From contig NZ_CP150290.1 of assembly GCF_038051995.1 (NCBI RefSeq), positions 1,661,501-1,725,500 of the forward strand: a stretch of DNA of 64,000 nt, in the 5' to 3' direction. The DNA is from Paenibacillus sp. FSL H8-0537 (GTDB lineage Bacteria > Bacillota > Bacilli > Paenibacillales > Paenibacillaceae). The notes beneath the pieces are model-generated. The model was given only the letters and a program-made list of their open reading frames with translations. It was not told the origin of the DNA and ran no database searches. Below are positions 42,072 through 51,147 of the stretch, in pieces (the first letter of the stretch is position 1; each line of letters begins with the position of its first letter). Position numbers and translations under genes: made by a program.

Positions 42072-42383
42072 TTAAATCGTTACATAGATAGCGCCGTCCT
42101 CTGGATCAATTTCAGTATCAAAAGTCATTACACAGCCGTCATCCGGATCCTTGACCAATCCGCTTTGGAGGTCAACCTTCCAATCATGCAGCGGACAATG
42201 GACAACTGTACCGCATACCATGCCTTCGGATAATAGTCCGCCCTTATGGGGACAACGATTTTCAATAGCCAGCACACTGCCGTCCTCAAGACGAAATAAT
42301 GCAATTTCCGTCTCCTTCACACGAACGGTGCGTGAGCCGCGAATATCAATATCAGATAATTTGCCAATCAGCAGTTTGCTCAT
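42072..42383 (-). CDS. nirD: Nitrite reductase small subunit
   Basis: A 103-residue Rieske-type protein. The [2Fe-2S] ligands are visible in ENRCPHKGG near residue 42 and VVHCPLHDWKVDL near 60. It forms NADH-dependent nitrite reductase with NirB, reducing nitrite to ammonia in the cytoplasm. AGGAGGG stands before the ATG, and the gene follows nirB by 18 bases. Confidence 0.95.
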   Translation of the reverse strand: MSKLLIGKLSDIDIRGSRTVRVKETEIALFRLEDGSVLAIENRCPHKGGLLSEGMVCGTVVHCPLHDWKVDLQSGLVKDPDDGCVMTFDTEIDPEDGAIYVTI

Positions 42384-42401
42384 ATTTAATCCCTCCTGAT
42401 G

Positions 42402-44837
42402 TTAGACCGGCAGTGGGCCGGCAATCGGTTCGAAGTTTTTACGCAATTCATCGTTATCAACAATTTCTTTCCAAGGATCTGTAGTCACGCTGAGTGCTTT
42501 CTGTACACGTTCCATGAGCGCGAGACGGTCTTCCTGCTTCTCCAACGCTTTCTTCACTGTATCAAGACCAACACGGTCGATCCAGTGTGCTGTCCGCTCA
42601 TTCCATTGCCCTGTTTCGCGGTAGTATTGCAAGTAAGCACTCGTCCATTCCATAACCTCTTCTTCTGTTTTTACCGTAGTCAGCAGGTCGCAGGCTCTTA
42701 CCTTTACGCCAGCATTGCCGCCAACATGAATTTCCCATGCCCCATCAATAGCTACGACGCCCAAATCTTTAATCGTTGCTTCCGCACAGTTGCGGGGACA
42801 TCCGGATACCGCCAGCTTGAACTTCGCTGGAGCGTTCAGTCGCTCAAAAGCTTTTTCCATCTTAATGCCCATAGCCATGGCATCCTGTGTGCCGAAGCGG
42901 CAGAATGTATTTCCGACGCATGTTTTTACGGTACGGAGCGTTTTGCCGTAGGCGTGGCCCGAAGCCATCTCCAGCTCCTCCCACATTTTTGGCAAATCTT
43001 CTTTCTTTACACCGAACAAGTCAAGGCGCTGACCGCCTGTAAATTTCACCAGTGGCACATTGAATTTCTCTGCTACCGAAGCTATTTTAATCAAGTCGGC
43101 TGGAGTCGTCACACCGCCATAAATACGTGGAACGACGGAATAAGTACCGTCCTTCTGAATGTTGGCGTGATAACGCTCATTCGTGAAGCGGGATTCCTTC
43201 TCATCGACATATTCCTCCGGGAACAGCATGCCGAGGTAGTAGTTGAGGGAAGGGCGGCACTTCGAGCAGCCTTCTTTGTTATTCCAGTCGAGCACATGCA
43301 TCACTTCTTTGACAGTCATTAGACGCATGCTTTGGATTTGTTCTACGATTTCATCACGGCCAAGCGATGTGCAGCCGCAAATACCTTCCTTCGCCGATTC
43401 ACCAACCTTATCACCTGCGTAAAAATGCAGCAGTCCTTCGATGTCAGCTTTGCAGCCGCCGCAGGATGCGGATGCCTTCGTGCAGGCTTTTAGCTCACCA
43501 AATGTATGGCAGCCTTTGTTAAGGACCGCATCGCCAATGGCACCTTTAGTGACGCCGTTGCAGCCGCAGACGATTTCATCATCGGGCATATTTTCCAGAC
43601 GGCTTGCACCGCCACCTGACTTGCCAAGCAGATCGCTCGAAATGCCGAGCAGCAGTTCTTTCTCGCGGCCTTCAATCGATTCTCCGCTTTTAATGGAAGC
43701 AAACAACGAAGCACCATCTGCTGTGTCTCCGAATAATACTGCACCAACCAGCTTGCCGTTCCGTATAACGATCTTTTTATAAGTGCCTGCCACATCATCT
43801 TGAATCCGCATTGCGCGTGAGCCCTCTGTCTCAACAAAGCGCCCCGCCGAAAAAACATCGACACCGGAAACCTTTAGTTTGGTGGAAGTTACCGATCCGG
43901 CATAACCAGCCGTTTCTACGCCAGCGAGACGTTTAGCGAGCACCGCGCCTTGCTCATACAATGGAGCCACAAGGCCGTAAGCAACGCCTCTATGCTCGAC
44001 ACATTCTCCAAGTGCTGATACATGAGGGATATTCGTATTCATAAAATCATCGACGAGTATGCCGTTGTTATAGTCAATACCGGAGCTTTTCGCCAAATCG
44101 ACATTCGGACGAATACCGACCGCCATTACAATCAGATCAGTAGCCAAGTGGCTTCCATCGGTAAATTGCAGCTCCTTGACTCTGCCGCGGCCTGTAATAG
44201 AAGCGGAGTGCTTGCTGAGCAGAAATTTCATGCCTTGCGTTTCAAGTTCTTTTCTCAGCATGAGCGAGGCCGCTTCATCCAGCTGGCGTTCCATAATATA
44301 AGGATGTTTATGAATGACCGTGACTTCCATACCGAGGTTGAGCAAGCCGCGGGCAGCTTCTAAGCCGAGCAGGCCAGCGCCGATAACGGCTGCTTTTTTG
44401 TACGATTTTGCTGCGCTGAACATTTTTTCGCAATCTTGAATATCGCGGAAGGCAATGACGCCTTCTTTATCTGCGCCGGGAATAGGGAGCATAAAGGCTT
44501 TGGAGCCTGTTGCGATAACCACTTCATCATAAGGGGCTTCAATGCCGCTTTCGGAAATAACAACTTTGCGCTGCGTATCGATTTTCTTGATCGATTGATT
44601 CGTATGAAGCGTAATGTTGTTTTCCTTGTACCAATCCCAATCATTAATAATGATATCTTTAAGCTCGGTGCTGCCCGCTAGGACGGTGGACAACATAATA
44701 CGATTATAGTTAGGGTGCGGCTCCGCACCGAAAATCGTGATTTCGTAAGTATCTGGGGCGAGCTTGAGCAAATGCTCGATTGCACGGACACCTGCCATGC
44801 CGTTGCCGATAAGGACTAATTTTTTAGGGACTGTCAT
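42402..44837 (-). CDS. nirB: NADH-dependent nitrite reductase large subunit
   Basis: An 811-residue assimilatory nitrite reductase. Order of domains: an FAD/NAD(P)-binding oxidoreductase domain (IGNGMAGVRA near residue 10; GAGLLGLEAARGL near 152), a BFD-like [2Fe-2S] domain (CGCNGVTKGA near 433, CTKASASCGGC), a second similar Cys-rich unit (CGCTS; GCSKCRPSLNYYLG), and the nitrite/sulfite reductase domains with the siroheme-[4Fe-4S] Cys residues in TCVGNTFCRFG and SGCPRNCAE. GAGGAGAG precedes the ATG. A terminator in the leader suggests antitermination by the divergently encoded ANTAR protein. Confidence 0.96.
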   Translation of the reverse strand: MTVPKKLVLIGNGMAGVRAIEHLLKLAPDTYEITIFGAEPHPNYNRIMLSTVLAGSTELKDIIINDWDWYKENNITLHTNQSIKKIDTQRKVVISESGIEAPYDEVVIATGSKAFMLPIPGADKEGVIAFRDIQDCEKMFSAAKSYKKAAVIGAGLLGLEAARGLLNLGMEVTVIHKHPYIMERQLDEAASLMLRKELETQGMKFLLSKHSASITGRGRVKELQFTDGSHLATDLIVMAVGIRPNVDLAKSSGIDYNNGILVDDFMNTNIPHVSALGECVEHRGVAYGLVAPLYEQGAVLAKRLAGVETAGYAGSVTSTKLKVSGVDVFSAGRFVETEGSRAMRIQDDVAGTYKKIVIRNGKLVGAVLFGDTADGASLFASIKSGESIEGREKELLLGISSDLLGKSGGGASRLENMPDDEIVCGCNGVTKGAIGDAVLNKGCHTFGELKACTKASASCGGCKADIEGLLHFYAGDKVGESAKEGICGCTSLGRDEIVEQIQSMRLMTVKEVMHVLDWNNKEGCSKCRPSLNYYLGMLFPEEYVDEKESRFTNERYHANIQKDGTYSVVPRIYGGVTTPADLIKIASVAEKFNVPLVKFTGGQRLDLFGVKKEDLPKMWEELEMASGHAYGKTLRTVKTCVGNTFCRFGTQDAMAMGIKMEKAFERLNAPAKFKLAVSGCPRNCAEATIKDLGVVAIDGAWEIHVGGNAGVKVRACDLLTTVKTEEEVMEWTSAYLQYYRETGQWNERTAHWIDRVGLDTVKKALEKQEDRLALMERVQKALSVTTDPWKEIVDNDELRKNFEPIAGPLPV

Positions 44838-44883
44838 AATGGTTCTCTCCTCTCAAATAGGGCAGCTCTGTCTAGGTAAATAT

Positions 44884-44945
44884 AAAAAGCCTGATTTCGC
44901 TGCCAAGGACACAGTTGTGCTTTCCTTGGTAGAACGAAACCAGGC
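44884..44945 (-). terminator. Leader terminator upstream of nirB
   Basis: On the minus strand, GCCTGGTTTCG pairs with CGAAATCAGGC (one G-T pair), and within it CCAAGGA pairs with TCCTTGG. A T-rich run (CTTTTTATATTT) follows, 47 bases before the nirB start. An intrinsic terminator in the leader is expected for control by an ANTAR antiterminator. Confidence 0.8.
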
Positions 44946-45009
44946 TCCGTTGCCGGTTCAATCGAATACGCCATTGTACTCGTGAAAAAACGTTATAGTT
45001 GATAGTGCT

Positions 45010-45039
45010 ACTATACACTGGATTTTTATATCATGTCAA
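45010..45039 (-). promoter_or_regulatory. Sigma-A type promoter of the nirB operon
   Basis: On the minus strand TTGACA (45039-45034) and TATAGT (45015-45010) are 18 bases apart. Transcription from here would cross the leader terminator before nirB. Confidence 0.65.
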
Positions 45040-45140
45040 TATACCTAACGTAAATTGTTGTATAATTTGAGGTGTCGACAAATTAAAGGTTTTTGTGTTA
45101 TAAATATTCACAACAGTTAAATAGGAGGGGGCGCTCCTGA

Positions 45141-45761
45141 ATGCGTTCTTTATTACTAATTGAACATAAAGCAGTCGAGCGGGAGTCTGAACAACAGAAA
45201 AACCAGGCAGACCGTGATTTAAGCAGGCTATTCCCTGAAGTTATATTGGAATCCAGCGGTTATTTTGTTTTGCATGGCAGCAGCGAGGAGCTTGCGCGCA
45301 AGCATATCGCTCAATCGGATGCGATAGTATTAAATCTCCCATTAAACGAAGTAAAGTATTGGGGCACTAAGCTGCTGGGTTGGAAAAAGATTCCGATGCT
45401 TTGGTGGTGCAGTGCCGAAACCGCAACGCTTTCGAATGCTTTTTGCGAGGATGATCTTCCGGTGGATGGCATCATTACGCCGCTTATGAGCGAGCAGGAG
45501 CTGCATTGGGCATTCCATTTTGGCGCAAAGCAATGCAGTGAGCGTCAGCAATGGCATATGGAGCGCCAGCAGCTCGAAGGCCGTCTGGAAGAACGGAAAT
45601 GGATCGACATGGCGAAGGGTATTTTATGCGACATTAAGAAAGTTTCCGAAGCGGAGGCTTATGACTTGCTGCGCAAGCAGGCGATGAATGAACGCAAACG
45701 TCTCGTGGATGTAGCGACATCCATTGTGAAGGTTTATCAGCTGCTGCAGGAGCAAAAATAA
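45141..45761 (+). CDS. ANTAR-domain antiterminator (nitrate/nitrite regulation)
   Basis: A 206-residue regulator. The last about 60 residues (ERKWIDMAKGILCDIKKVSE, then EAYDLLRKQAMNERKRLVDV) form the ANTAR RNA-binding three-helix domain. The N-terminal 130 residues look like a degenerate receiver domain (SDAIVLNLPLNEVKYWG, DGIITPLMSEQEL) lacking a clear phosphorylation Asp. It is divergent from nirB, whose leader contains a terminator, so it probably prevents termination when nitrate or nitrite is present, as NasR and related proteins do. AGGAGGGGG stands before the ATG. The next gene (TrpD2-like) is cotranscribed. Confidence 0.87.
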   Translation: MRSLLLIEHKAVERESEQQKNQADRDLSRLFPEVILESSGYFVLHGSSEELARKHIAQSDAIVLNLPLNEVKYWGTKLLGWKKIPMLWWCSAETATLSNAFCEDDLPVDGIITPLMSEQELHWAFHFGAKQCSERQQWHMERQQLEGRLEERKWIDMAKGILCDIKKVSEAEAYDLLRKQAMNERKRLVDVATSIVKVYQLLQEQK

Positions 45762-45773
45762 GGGGGAGTACCA

Positions 45774-46841
45774 ATGATTACCAATCTACTGAAGGAAGTC
45801 GGGCGCGGCAAAAGGGGGGCGCGTGATTTGACCTATGATGAAGCGGTGCAAGCAGCCGAATGGATTGTGAATCTGGAGGCGACTCAGGCTCAGATTGGCG
45901 CTTTTTTTATGGCGGAGCGAATTAAAATGGAAAGCGTTGAGGAGCTCGAAGCTTTCGTCAACGTGTGCCGGAGCCAGGCCCGCCGTGAGCATGTGCAGGA
46001 GGGAATTGACTGTGCAGGACCATACGACGGCAGGAAAAAATCATTTTACGCCACCTTCGCGACCTCCTTCGTCTTAGCGGCTGCTGGATTGCCGGTTACG
46101 CTGCACGGCACAGCTTCGCTTCCTCCCAAATGGGGCATTACGCTGCAGGATCTGCTGCTTGAGCTGGGTATAGATCCGAAGCAGCTCTCACAGGAGGCAT
46201 CACTTGAAGCTGCTAGGGAGACGGGCATTCTGTTCGTTCCAGCAGAAGAGTGGTGTCCGCCGCTTAAGCGGCTGCATGGACTGCGTGAGGAAATGGGTAT
46301 GCGAACGGTGCTGAACACAGCTGAGAAGCTTGTCGATTATGGGCATTCGCCTTATATCATATTCGGCGTTTATCACAATACGGTGTTTGACCGCACGTCC
46401 AAGCTAATGATGAATTTGAACTATAAGAAGGCGCTCATTGTCCAAGGAACGGAGGGCTCGGAGGATTTGTTCATCGAGCGGCCAACCAGGACGTATCAGG
46501 TGGAAAACGGTGAAGCCAGCCTGCAAATCATCGATCCAGATGCGTATGGACTGGAGCTGACGCCTCCCGAGGTGGACTGGACGCCTGCCGAGCAAATTGC
46601 CGTGACGGAAGCTGTGCTTAACGGAGGTGGCCATCTTGCTTTTATGAACCAGGTGCTGCTTAATGCAGCGGTTCGGCTTCATTTGGCAGAGCGCGTCGAT
46701 TCCATTGAAGAAGGTTTGTATACATGCAAGGATTTGATCGACAATGGGACGGCATGGGAGCTCTATGTGAAGTGGAAGGTTAGCTTGCTTGTCTCGCTGC
46801 AGCAGCAGCCGCTTCATAAGGCGACTGTGACGACCCCTTAG
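45774..46841 (+). CDS. TrpD2/YbiB-like phosphoribosyltransferase family protein
   Basis: A 355-residue protein with the fold of anthranilate phosphoribosyltransferase: an N-terminal helical domain (RDLTYDEAVQAAEWIV; QIGAFFMAERIKMESVEEL) and a C-terminal domain. The glycine-rich PRPP loop of true TrpD enzymes (GTGGD) is absent; the corresponding region reads CAGPYDGRKKSFYATFA, so it is unlikely to make phosphoribosyl-anthranilate. Such TrpD2 proteins bind nucleic acids in some bacteria. It lies 12 bases after the ANTAR gene, suggesting a shared role in nitrogen control. The ribosome site is AGGGGGAG. Confidence 0.82.
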   Translation: MITNLLKEVGRGKRGARDLTYDEAVQAAEWIVNLEATQAQIGAFFMAERIKMESVEELEAFVNVCRSQARREHVQEGIDCAGPYDGRKKSFYATFATSFVLAAAGLPVTLHGTASLPPKWGITLQDLLLELGIDPKQLSQEASLEAARETGILFVPAEEWCPPLKRLHGLREEMGMRTVLNTAEKLVDYGHSPYIIFGVYHNTVFDRTSKLMMNLNYKKALIVQGTEGSEDLFIERPTRTYQVENGEASLQIIDPDAYGLELTPPEVDWTPAEQIAVTEAVLNGGGHLAFMNQVLLNAAVRLHLAERVDSIEEGLYTCKDLIDNGTAWELYVKWKVSLLVSLQQQPLHKATVTTP

Positions 46842-46876
46842 TCGTAACCGTGTATAGATATCCTATCATTTACATG

Positions 46877-46928
46877 AAAAAAGCAGTCTTCAAGCTCGCG
46901 TTGCGGGCAATTTGAAGGCTGCTTTTTG
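46877..46928. terminator. Bidirectional terminator after the TrpD2-like gene
   Basis: AAAAAGCAG-T-CTTCAA pairs with TTGAAG-G-CTGCTTTTT around an 18-base loop that itself contains a GCTCGC/GCGGGC-like pairing. Confidence 0.8.
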
Positions 46929-47074
46929 GTATGGAATGAGTTAGTGATCTTCGAGCACGAAGCAAAGCAGGCGATGCCAGATCGCCTGCTTGAATGAATA
47001 AAATCATAACTTAAAATCACAGCTTGTCCAATTGCCAGAATAGCAAGAGCTCAGCTTGCAGAAGCATACTTAGC

Positions 47075-47302
47075 TTAATAAAGGGAAATGGTTAACGTAT
47101 CCTTCTCATGATACGAATGCAGCGTAGCTTCGCTGCCGACAATTTCGACGCTGATCAGCGACTTGATACAGAGCTTAAGCGCATTTTTTCCAGTGTTCAG
47201 CTTGCGGTTCAGTACATCGGTCAGTTTCTCGACAGCTTTTTTATTCGTATCCGTTATATAGACGGGAATCGTTTTATTTTGAAACAACAGCATTGTTTTC
47301 AT
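47075..47302 (-). CDS. Small conserved-looking hypothetical protein
   Basis: A 75-residue basic protein with no signal and no recognised domain. It reads like a small alpha/beta protein: a strand (MLLFQNKTIPVYITD), a helix rich in Lys and Leu (AVEKLTDVLNRKLNTG), and two further strands (SVEIVGSEATLHSYH; TLTISLY). GGAGGAAA stands at the right distance before the ATG on the minus strand. It is a monocistronic gene between a convergent TrpD2-like gene and an AraC regulator gene. Nothing shows its function. Confidence 0.7.
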   Translation of the reverse strand: MKTMLLFQNKTIPVYITDTNKKAVEKLTDVLNRKLNTGKNALKLCIKSLISVEIVGSEATLHSYHEKDTLTISLY

Positions 47303-47452
47303 AAAGGATTTCCTCCGCTCATTGGCTAATTTTAATTTAACTTTACTTGATGAATCTTAAGCGAATCTTAAAAAAAAGTTATGAAAAGGTTACAAAATCG
47401 TAATTTTTTCTAAAAACATAAGAATGTATAAGTTTGCACCTATAATAGGCTT

Positions 47453-48421
47453 CTATTTCTCGGACTGAAACGCGCCTTGCCGCCAAAGAGCAGCGACAGC
47501 CGTTTCACCTTGTAATGCGCCATTTTGGACCGGATTCCGCTTTTGCTTGCGAAAATCGGAGGGGGTGCAGTTCAACGTCTTGCGAAACACTTTAACAAAA
47601 TAGCTGATATGGTCGAAGCCGACCTCCAGCGCGATGTCTGAAATTTTGCGTTCCGTGTGCAGCAGCAGCTCGGCCGCCTGATTCACCCGATAGGCGTTCA
47701 AATATTCAACCGGCGTCTGTCTCGTCATTGATTTGAAAAAACGGAAAAACTGTCCTTCGCTCATCGGAATTTGCTCCGCCAGCTCGCCAATGCGTATTGG
47801 TCTGCGATAATGCAGCTGGATATAGAGGATGCTTTTCTTAAGCCGCTCTATTCGAGTTCTGTCATCCGATCTTGCCTCACTGCGATTGCACGCCCGGTTC
47901 TCAATGGCGATCTCATGCAGCATTAAGTAAAAATACCCTTTCACCGCAGCTTCGAATCCAGCATAAGGAGCTCTGCAGCAGTTGATCATCGATCGGAGCA
48001 GGAAGAGCAGCTGCCGCTTCCATCCGTTGTCCGGTGATATATGCCTCGGGAACGTCTTTTTCTTCTCCTGGAACGGACGAACGCAGGTTTCTTGTACAGC
48101 ATCGTAGCTTGTGCTATCCAGCCAGCGAACGTCAAAAACGATGGCGCAATAGGTGCAGGAGGAGCCATTTAAAGAGTGCCCCGCATGGATATCTCCGCTG
48201 TCGATGAAGACGGCTTCGCCTGCGCGAACGGGAAAATACTCAGTGTCAATCTGGAAGAGCATCTCGCCCTCTAATACAACTAGAAACTCAGCCTCGTCAT
48301 GCCAGTGGCAATCTACATTTACCTCACCAGGTGCATATTCCATCCAGTAAGCAGCAAGAGGAAAGGTAACATCGCCATGCATGCGGTCTTCCCTGAGCGA
48401 ATGACGCAGCGTCAGATCCAT
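47453..48421 (-). CDS. AraC-family regulator with cupin domain
   Basis: A 322-residue cytoplasmic regulator. The N-terminal cupin is seen in DCHWHDEAEFLVVLEGEMLF near residue 38 and VRAGEAVFIDSGDIHAGH near 65. The C-terminal HTH pair is LAEQIPMSEGQFFRFFKSMTR and VGFDHISYFVKVFRKTLNCTPSDFRK. ATG at 48421 is chosen, nine bases after GGAGG; the in-frame TTG at 48430 overlaps the ribosome site. It is divergent from the GH31 alpha-xylosidase gene, its probable target, in response to a xyloglucan sugar. Confidence 0.9.
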   Translation of the reverse strand: MDLTLRHSLREDRMHGDVTFPLAAYWMEYAPGEVNVDCHWHDEAEFLVVLEGEMLFQIDTEYFPVRAGEAVFIDSGDIHAGHSLNGSSCTYCAIVFDVRWLDSTSYDAVQETCVRPFQEKKKTFPRHISPDNGWKRQLLFLLRSMINCCRAPYAGFEAAVKGYFYLMLHEIAIENRACNRSEARSDDRTRIERLKKSILYIQLHYRRPIRIGELAEQIPMSEGQFFRFFKSMTRQTPVEYLNAYRVNQAAELLLHTERKISDIALEVGFDHISYFVKVFRKTLNCTPSDFRKQKRNPVQNGALQGETAVAALWRQGAFQSEK

Positions 48422-48571
48422 TGCAGTCAACCTCCGGTGATGAAGAAATCAGAATGGTGTTATAAACGGGCATAATTCTGTTAGTTTGTTGCTTTGCTTA
48501 TCAGTATAATGCAAAATAGAACGATTTTAAAGTCAAATAACCTATATAAAAGCAGAAAGGTCGGTTCTATT

Positions 48572-50893
48572 ATGAAATTTACTGACGGCAACTGGATGCT
48601 GCGCAAACAGTATGACCTTTTGGGCGCGGTACAAGCCCATGATTTCGAGCAAAAGGATGGCGTGCTTACGGCTTATGCGTCTCCGCGTCCTATATTGTCA
48701 CGTTCCAATATGTTAGATACGATGCTGCTTACGGTTCGGTTTCATTCTCCGATGCCAGGCGTTGTCGGCGTTAAGCTGATTCATCACATGGGCGTGCGTG
48801 AGCGTGGTCCTGTATTCGAGCTGACGAAGGAAACCGGCCATTTCGTTACTATAGAAGAAACAGAAGAAGCGGCGATCCTGACAAGCGGCAGCCTCAGCGT
48901 CCATATTCGCAAAGGCCCGGAGTGGTCAGTGGATTTCTACCGCGGCTCCGAGCGCATTACTGGAAGCCGGCAGAAATCGATGGCGTATATTACGGAAGGC
49001 AAAGAGAAAGCCTATATGCGCGAAGAGCTGGATCTTGGTGTGGGCGAATGGGTTTATGGACTCGGCGAGCGTTTTACACCTTTCGTGCGCAACGGCCAGG
49101 TCGTCGATATTTGGAATCAGGATGGCGGCACAAGCTCCGAGCAAGCGTACAAAAATATTCCTTTCTATGTAACGAATAAAGGCTACGGCGTATTCGTCAA
49201 CCAACCGGATCTTGTTTCCTTTGAGATTGCCTCGGAGAAAGTGAAAAAGGTTCAATTCCATGTGACTGGCGAATCCCTTGAATATTTCGTTATTGATGGC
49301 CCGACGATTAAAGAGGTGCTTGGCAAATATACCGAGCTGACAGGCAAGCCTTCTTTGCCGCCGGCATGGACGTTCGGCCTGTGGCTGTCGACCTCTTTTA
49401 CAACAAATTATGATGAAGCAACGGTGAACTCCTTCGTCGATGGCATGGAAGAGCGCGGTTTGCCGCTGCATGTATTCCACTTCGACTGTTTCTGGATGCG
49501 CGATTTCCACTGGACGGATTTCAAATGGGACGAGCGGATATTCCCGGACCCTGTCGGCATGCTGAAGCGCCTGAAAGAGAAGGGGCTCAAAATATGTGTA
49601 TGGATTAACCCTTACATTGCGCAGCGCTCCCGTCTGTTTGAAGAGGGCAGAGACAATGGCTATTTGATCAAAAAGCCAAATGGCGACGTATGGCAATGGG
49701 ATATGTGGCAGCCTGGCATGGGTATCGTGGACTTCACGAATCCTGCGGCATGTGAATGGTACAAGGGCTACCTGCGTGAGCTTGTAGATATGGGCGTCGA
49801 CAGCTTTAAAACCGACTTCGGCGAGCGGATTCCGACCGATGTGGTGTACCATGACGGCTCTGACCCTGAAAAAATGCATAATTTCTACACCTACCAATAC
49901 AACAAGGTTGTATTTGAGGTATTGGAAGAGAAGCTGGGCAAAAATGAAGCTGCGCTGTTCGCGCGTTCCGCTACCGTTGGCGGTCAGAAATTCCCGGTTC
50001 ACTGGGGCGGCGACTGCTACGCGGATTATGAGTCAATGGCAGAATCGCTGCGTGGCGGCCTGTCGCTGGGCTTGTCCGGCTTTGGCTTCTGGAGCCATGA
50101 TATCGGCGGCTTTGAGAGCACAGCTCCAGCCCATGTCTTCAAACGCTGGCTTGCGTTTGGCTTGCTTTCCAGCCACAGCCGTCTGCATGGCAGCAGATCG
50201 TACCGTGTGCCTTGGGCGTATGACACGGAGGCGGTTGATGTTACCCGCTTCTTCACGAAGCTCAAATGCAGCCTGATGCCTTACCTGTTTAATACAGCTG
50301 CGCAAGCGGTGGAGCAAGGTTTGCCGTCGATGCGTGCAATGGTGCTGGAATTCCCGGAAGATCCAACATCCGAGTTCCTTGATCGCCAGTACATGCTGGG
50401 TGATTCCATTATGGTTGCTCCTGTATTCGACGAAAACGGCTTTGTGCAATATTATTTACCGGAAGGCAGCTGGACGCATCTACTGACTGGAGAGATCGTA
50501 GAAGGTGGAAAATGGTTCAAGGAAACGCATAACTTCCTCTCGCTTCCATTGTTCGTCCGTCCAAATTCGATCATCGCAATCGGTGCGAATGATAGGAAAC
50601 CGGATTATGACTATGCTGACGGCGTGAAGCTGACGGCTTACAGCCTTGCTGATGGAGCATCGGCATCAACCACGGTTCGCGACATTAAAGGCGCTGCCGA
50701 ACTGCTCGTTACCATGAAACGCGAAGGCAATGAAGTCGCAGTTAAAGTACAGGGCAGCGGCAAAGCGCTCAGCCTGGCACTTCACGGCATTGGTGAAATG
50801 GCTAAAGTCGATGGCGCTGCTTCGCTTCTGGGTGGCATTGTATCCATTGCTGCTGGCGTGAAAGAAACGGCATTGACGATTACGTTGAAGTAA
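48572..50893 (+). CDS. yicI: Alpha-xylosidase (GH31)
   Basis: A 773-residue glycoside hydrolase of family 31, matching the length of Escherichia coli YicI. The catalytic nucleophile is the Asp in DSFKTDFGERIP near residue 416, and the acid/base Asp is in HWGGDCYADYESM near 485. The N-terminal beta-domain (residues 1 to about 245) and the C-terminal beta-sandwich are both complete. It releases xylose from the non-reducing end of xyloglucan oligosaccharides inside the cell, since no signal peptide is seen. ATG at 48572 follows AAAGG at some distance. A strong terminator follows. Confidence 0.95.
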   Translation: MKFTDGNWMLRKQYDLLGAVQAHDFEQKDGVLTAYASPRPILSRSNMLDTMLLTVRFHSPMPGVVGVKLIHHMGVRERGPVFELTKETGHFVTIEETEEAAILTSGSLSVHIRKGPEWSVDFYRGSERITGSRQKSMAYITEGKEKAYMREELDLGVGEWVYGLGERFTPFVRNGQVVDIWNQDGGTSSEQAYKNIPFYVTNKGYGVFVNQPDLVSFEIASEKVKKVQFHVTGESLEYFVIDGPTIKEVLGKYTELTGKPSLPPAWTFGLWLSTSFTTNYDEATVNSFVDGMEERGLPLHVFHFDCFWMRDFHWTDFKWDERIFPDPVGMLKRLKEKGLKICVWINPYIAQRSRLFEEGRDNGYLIKKPNGDVWQWDMWQPGMGIVDFTNPAACEWYKGYLRELVDMGVDSFKTDFGERIPTDVVYHDGSDPEKMHNFYTYQYNKVVFEVLEEKLGKNEAALFARSATVGGQKFPVHWGGDCYADYESMAESLRGGLSLGLSGFGFWSHDIGGFESTAPAHVFKRWLAFGLLSSHSRLHGSRSYRVPWAYDTEAVDVTRFFTKLKCSLMPYLFNTAAQAVEQGLPSMRAMVLEFPEDPTSEFLDRQYMLGDSIMVAPVFDENGFVQYYLPEGSWTHLLTGEIVEGGKWFKETHNFLSLPLFVRPNSIIAIGANDRKPDYDYADGVKLTAYSLADGASASTTVRDIKGAAELLVTMKREGNEVAVKVQGSGKALSLALHGIGEMAKVDGAASLLGGIVSIAAGVKETALTITLK

Positions 50894-50952
50894 ATGAAAT
50901 AAATATTGAAATAAACAAACGGCATAATGCTGGATGTTTATCTAAAACAGAC

Positions 50953-51001
50953 CAACGCCTTGTGACGACCGGACCAACAGTCGTCGCAGGGCGTTTTTTT
51001 C
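50953..51001 (+). terminator. Terminator after the alpha-xylosidase gene
   Basis: AACGCCTTGTGACGAC and GTCGTCGCAGGGCGTT form a long stem around a ten-base loop, followed by a T7 run. Confidence 0.88.
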
Positions 51002-51147
51002 CTGGAGTAAAAGTCAGCATTCAACAAAATAACATATAAAAAGACTAACATGACAGCTGTTTTTTGCAGCGCTCCTTCTATATAATTTGAAAGGTGAGGT
51101 ACAAGACTTGAGAAACTAAATTCACAATATAAAGGAGTGCGGCCAAA

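Noticed and set aside
48926..50002. 358-codon minus-strand open frame within the alpha-xylosidase gene
   Set aside because: The opposite strand contains the complete catalytic motifs of GH31; the shadow frame has no start signal or known domain.
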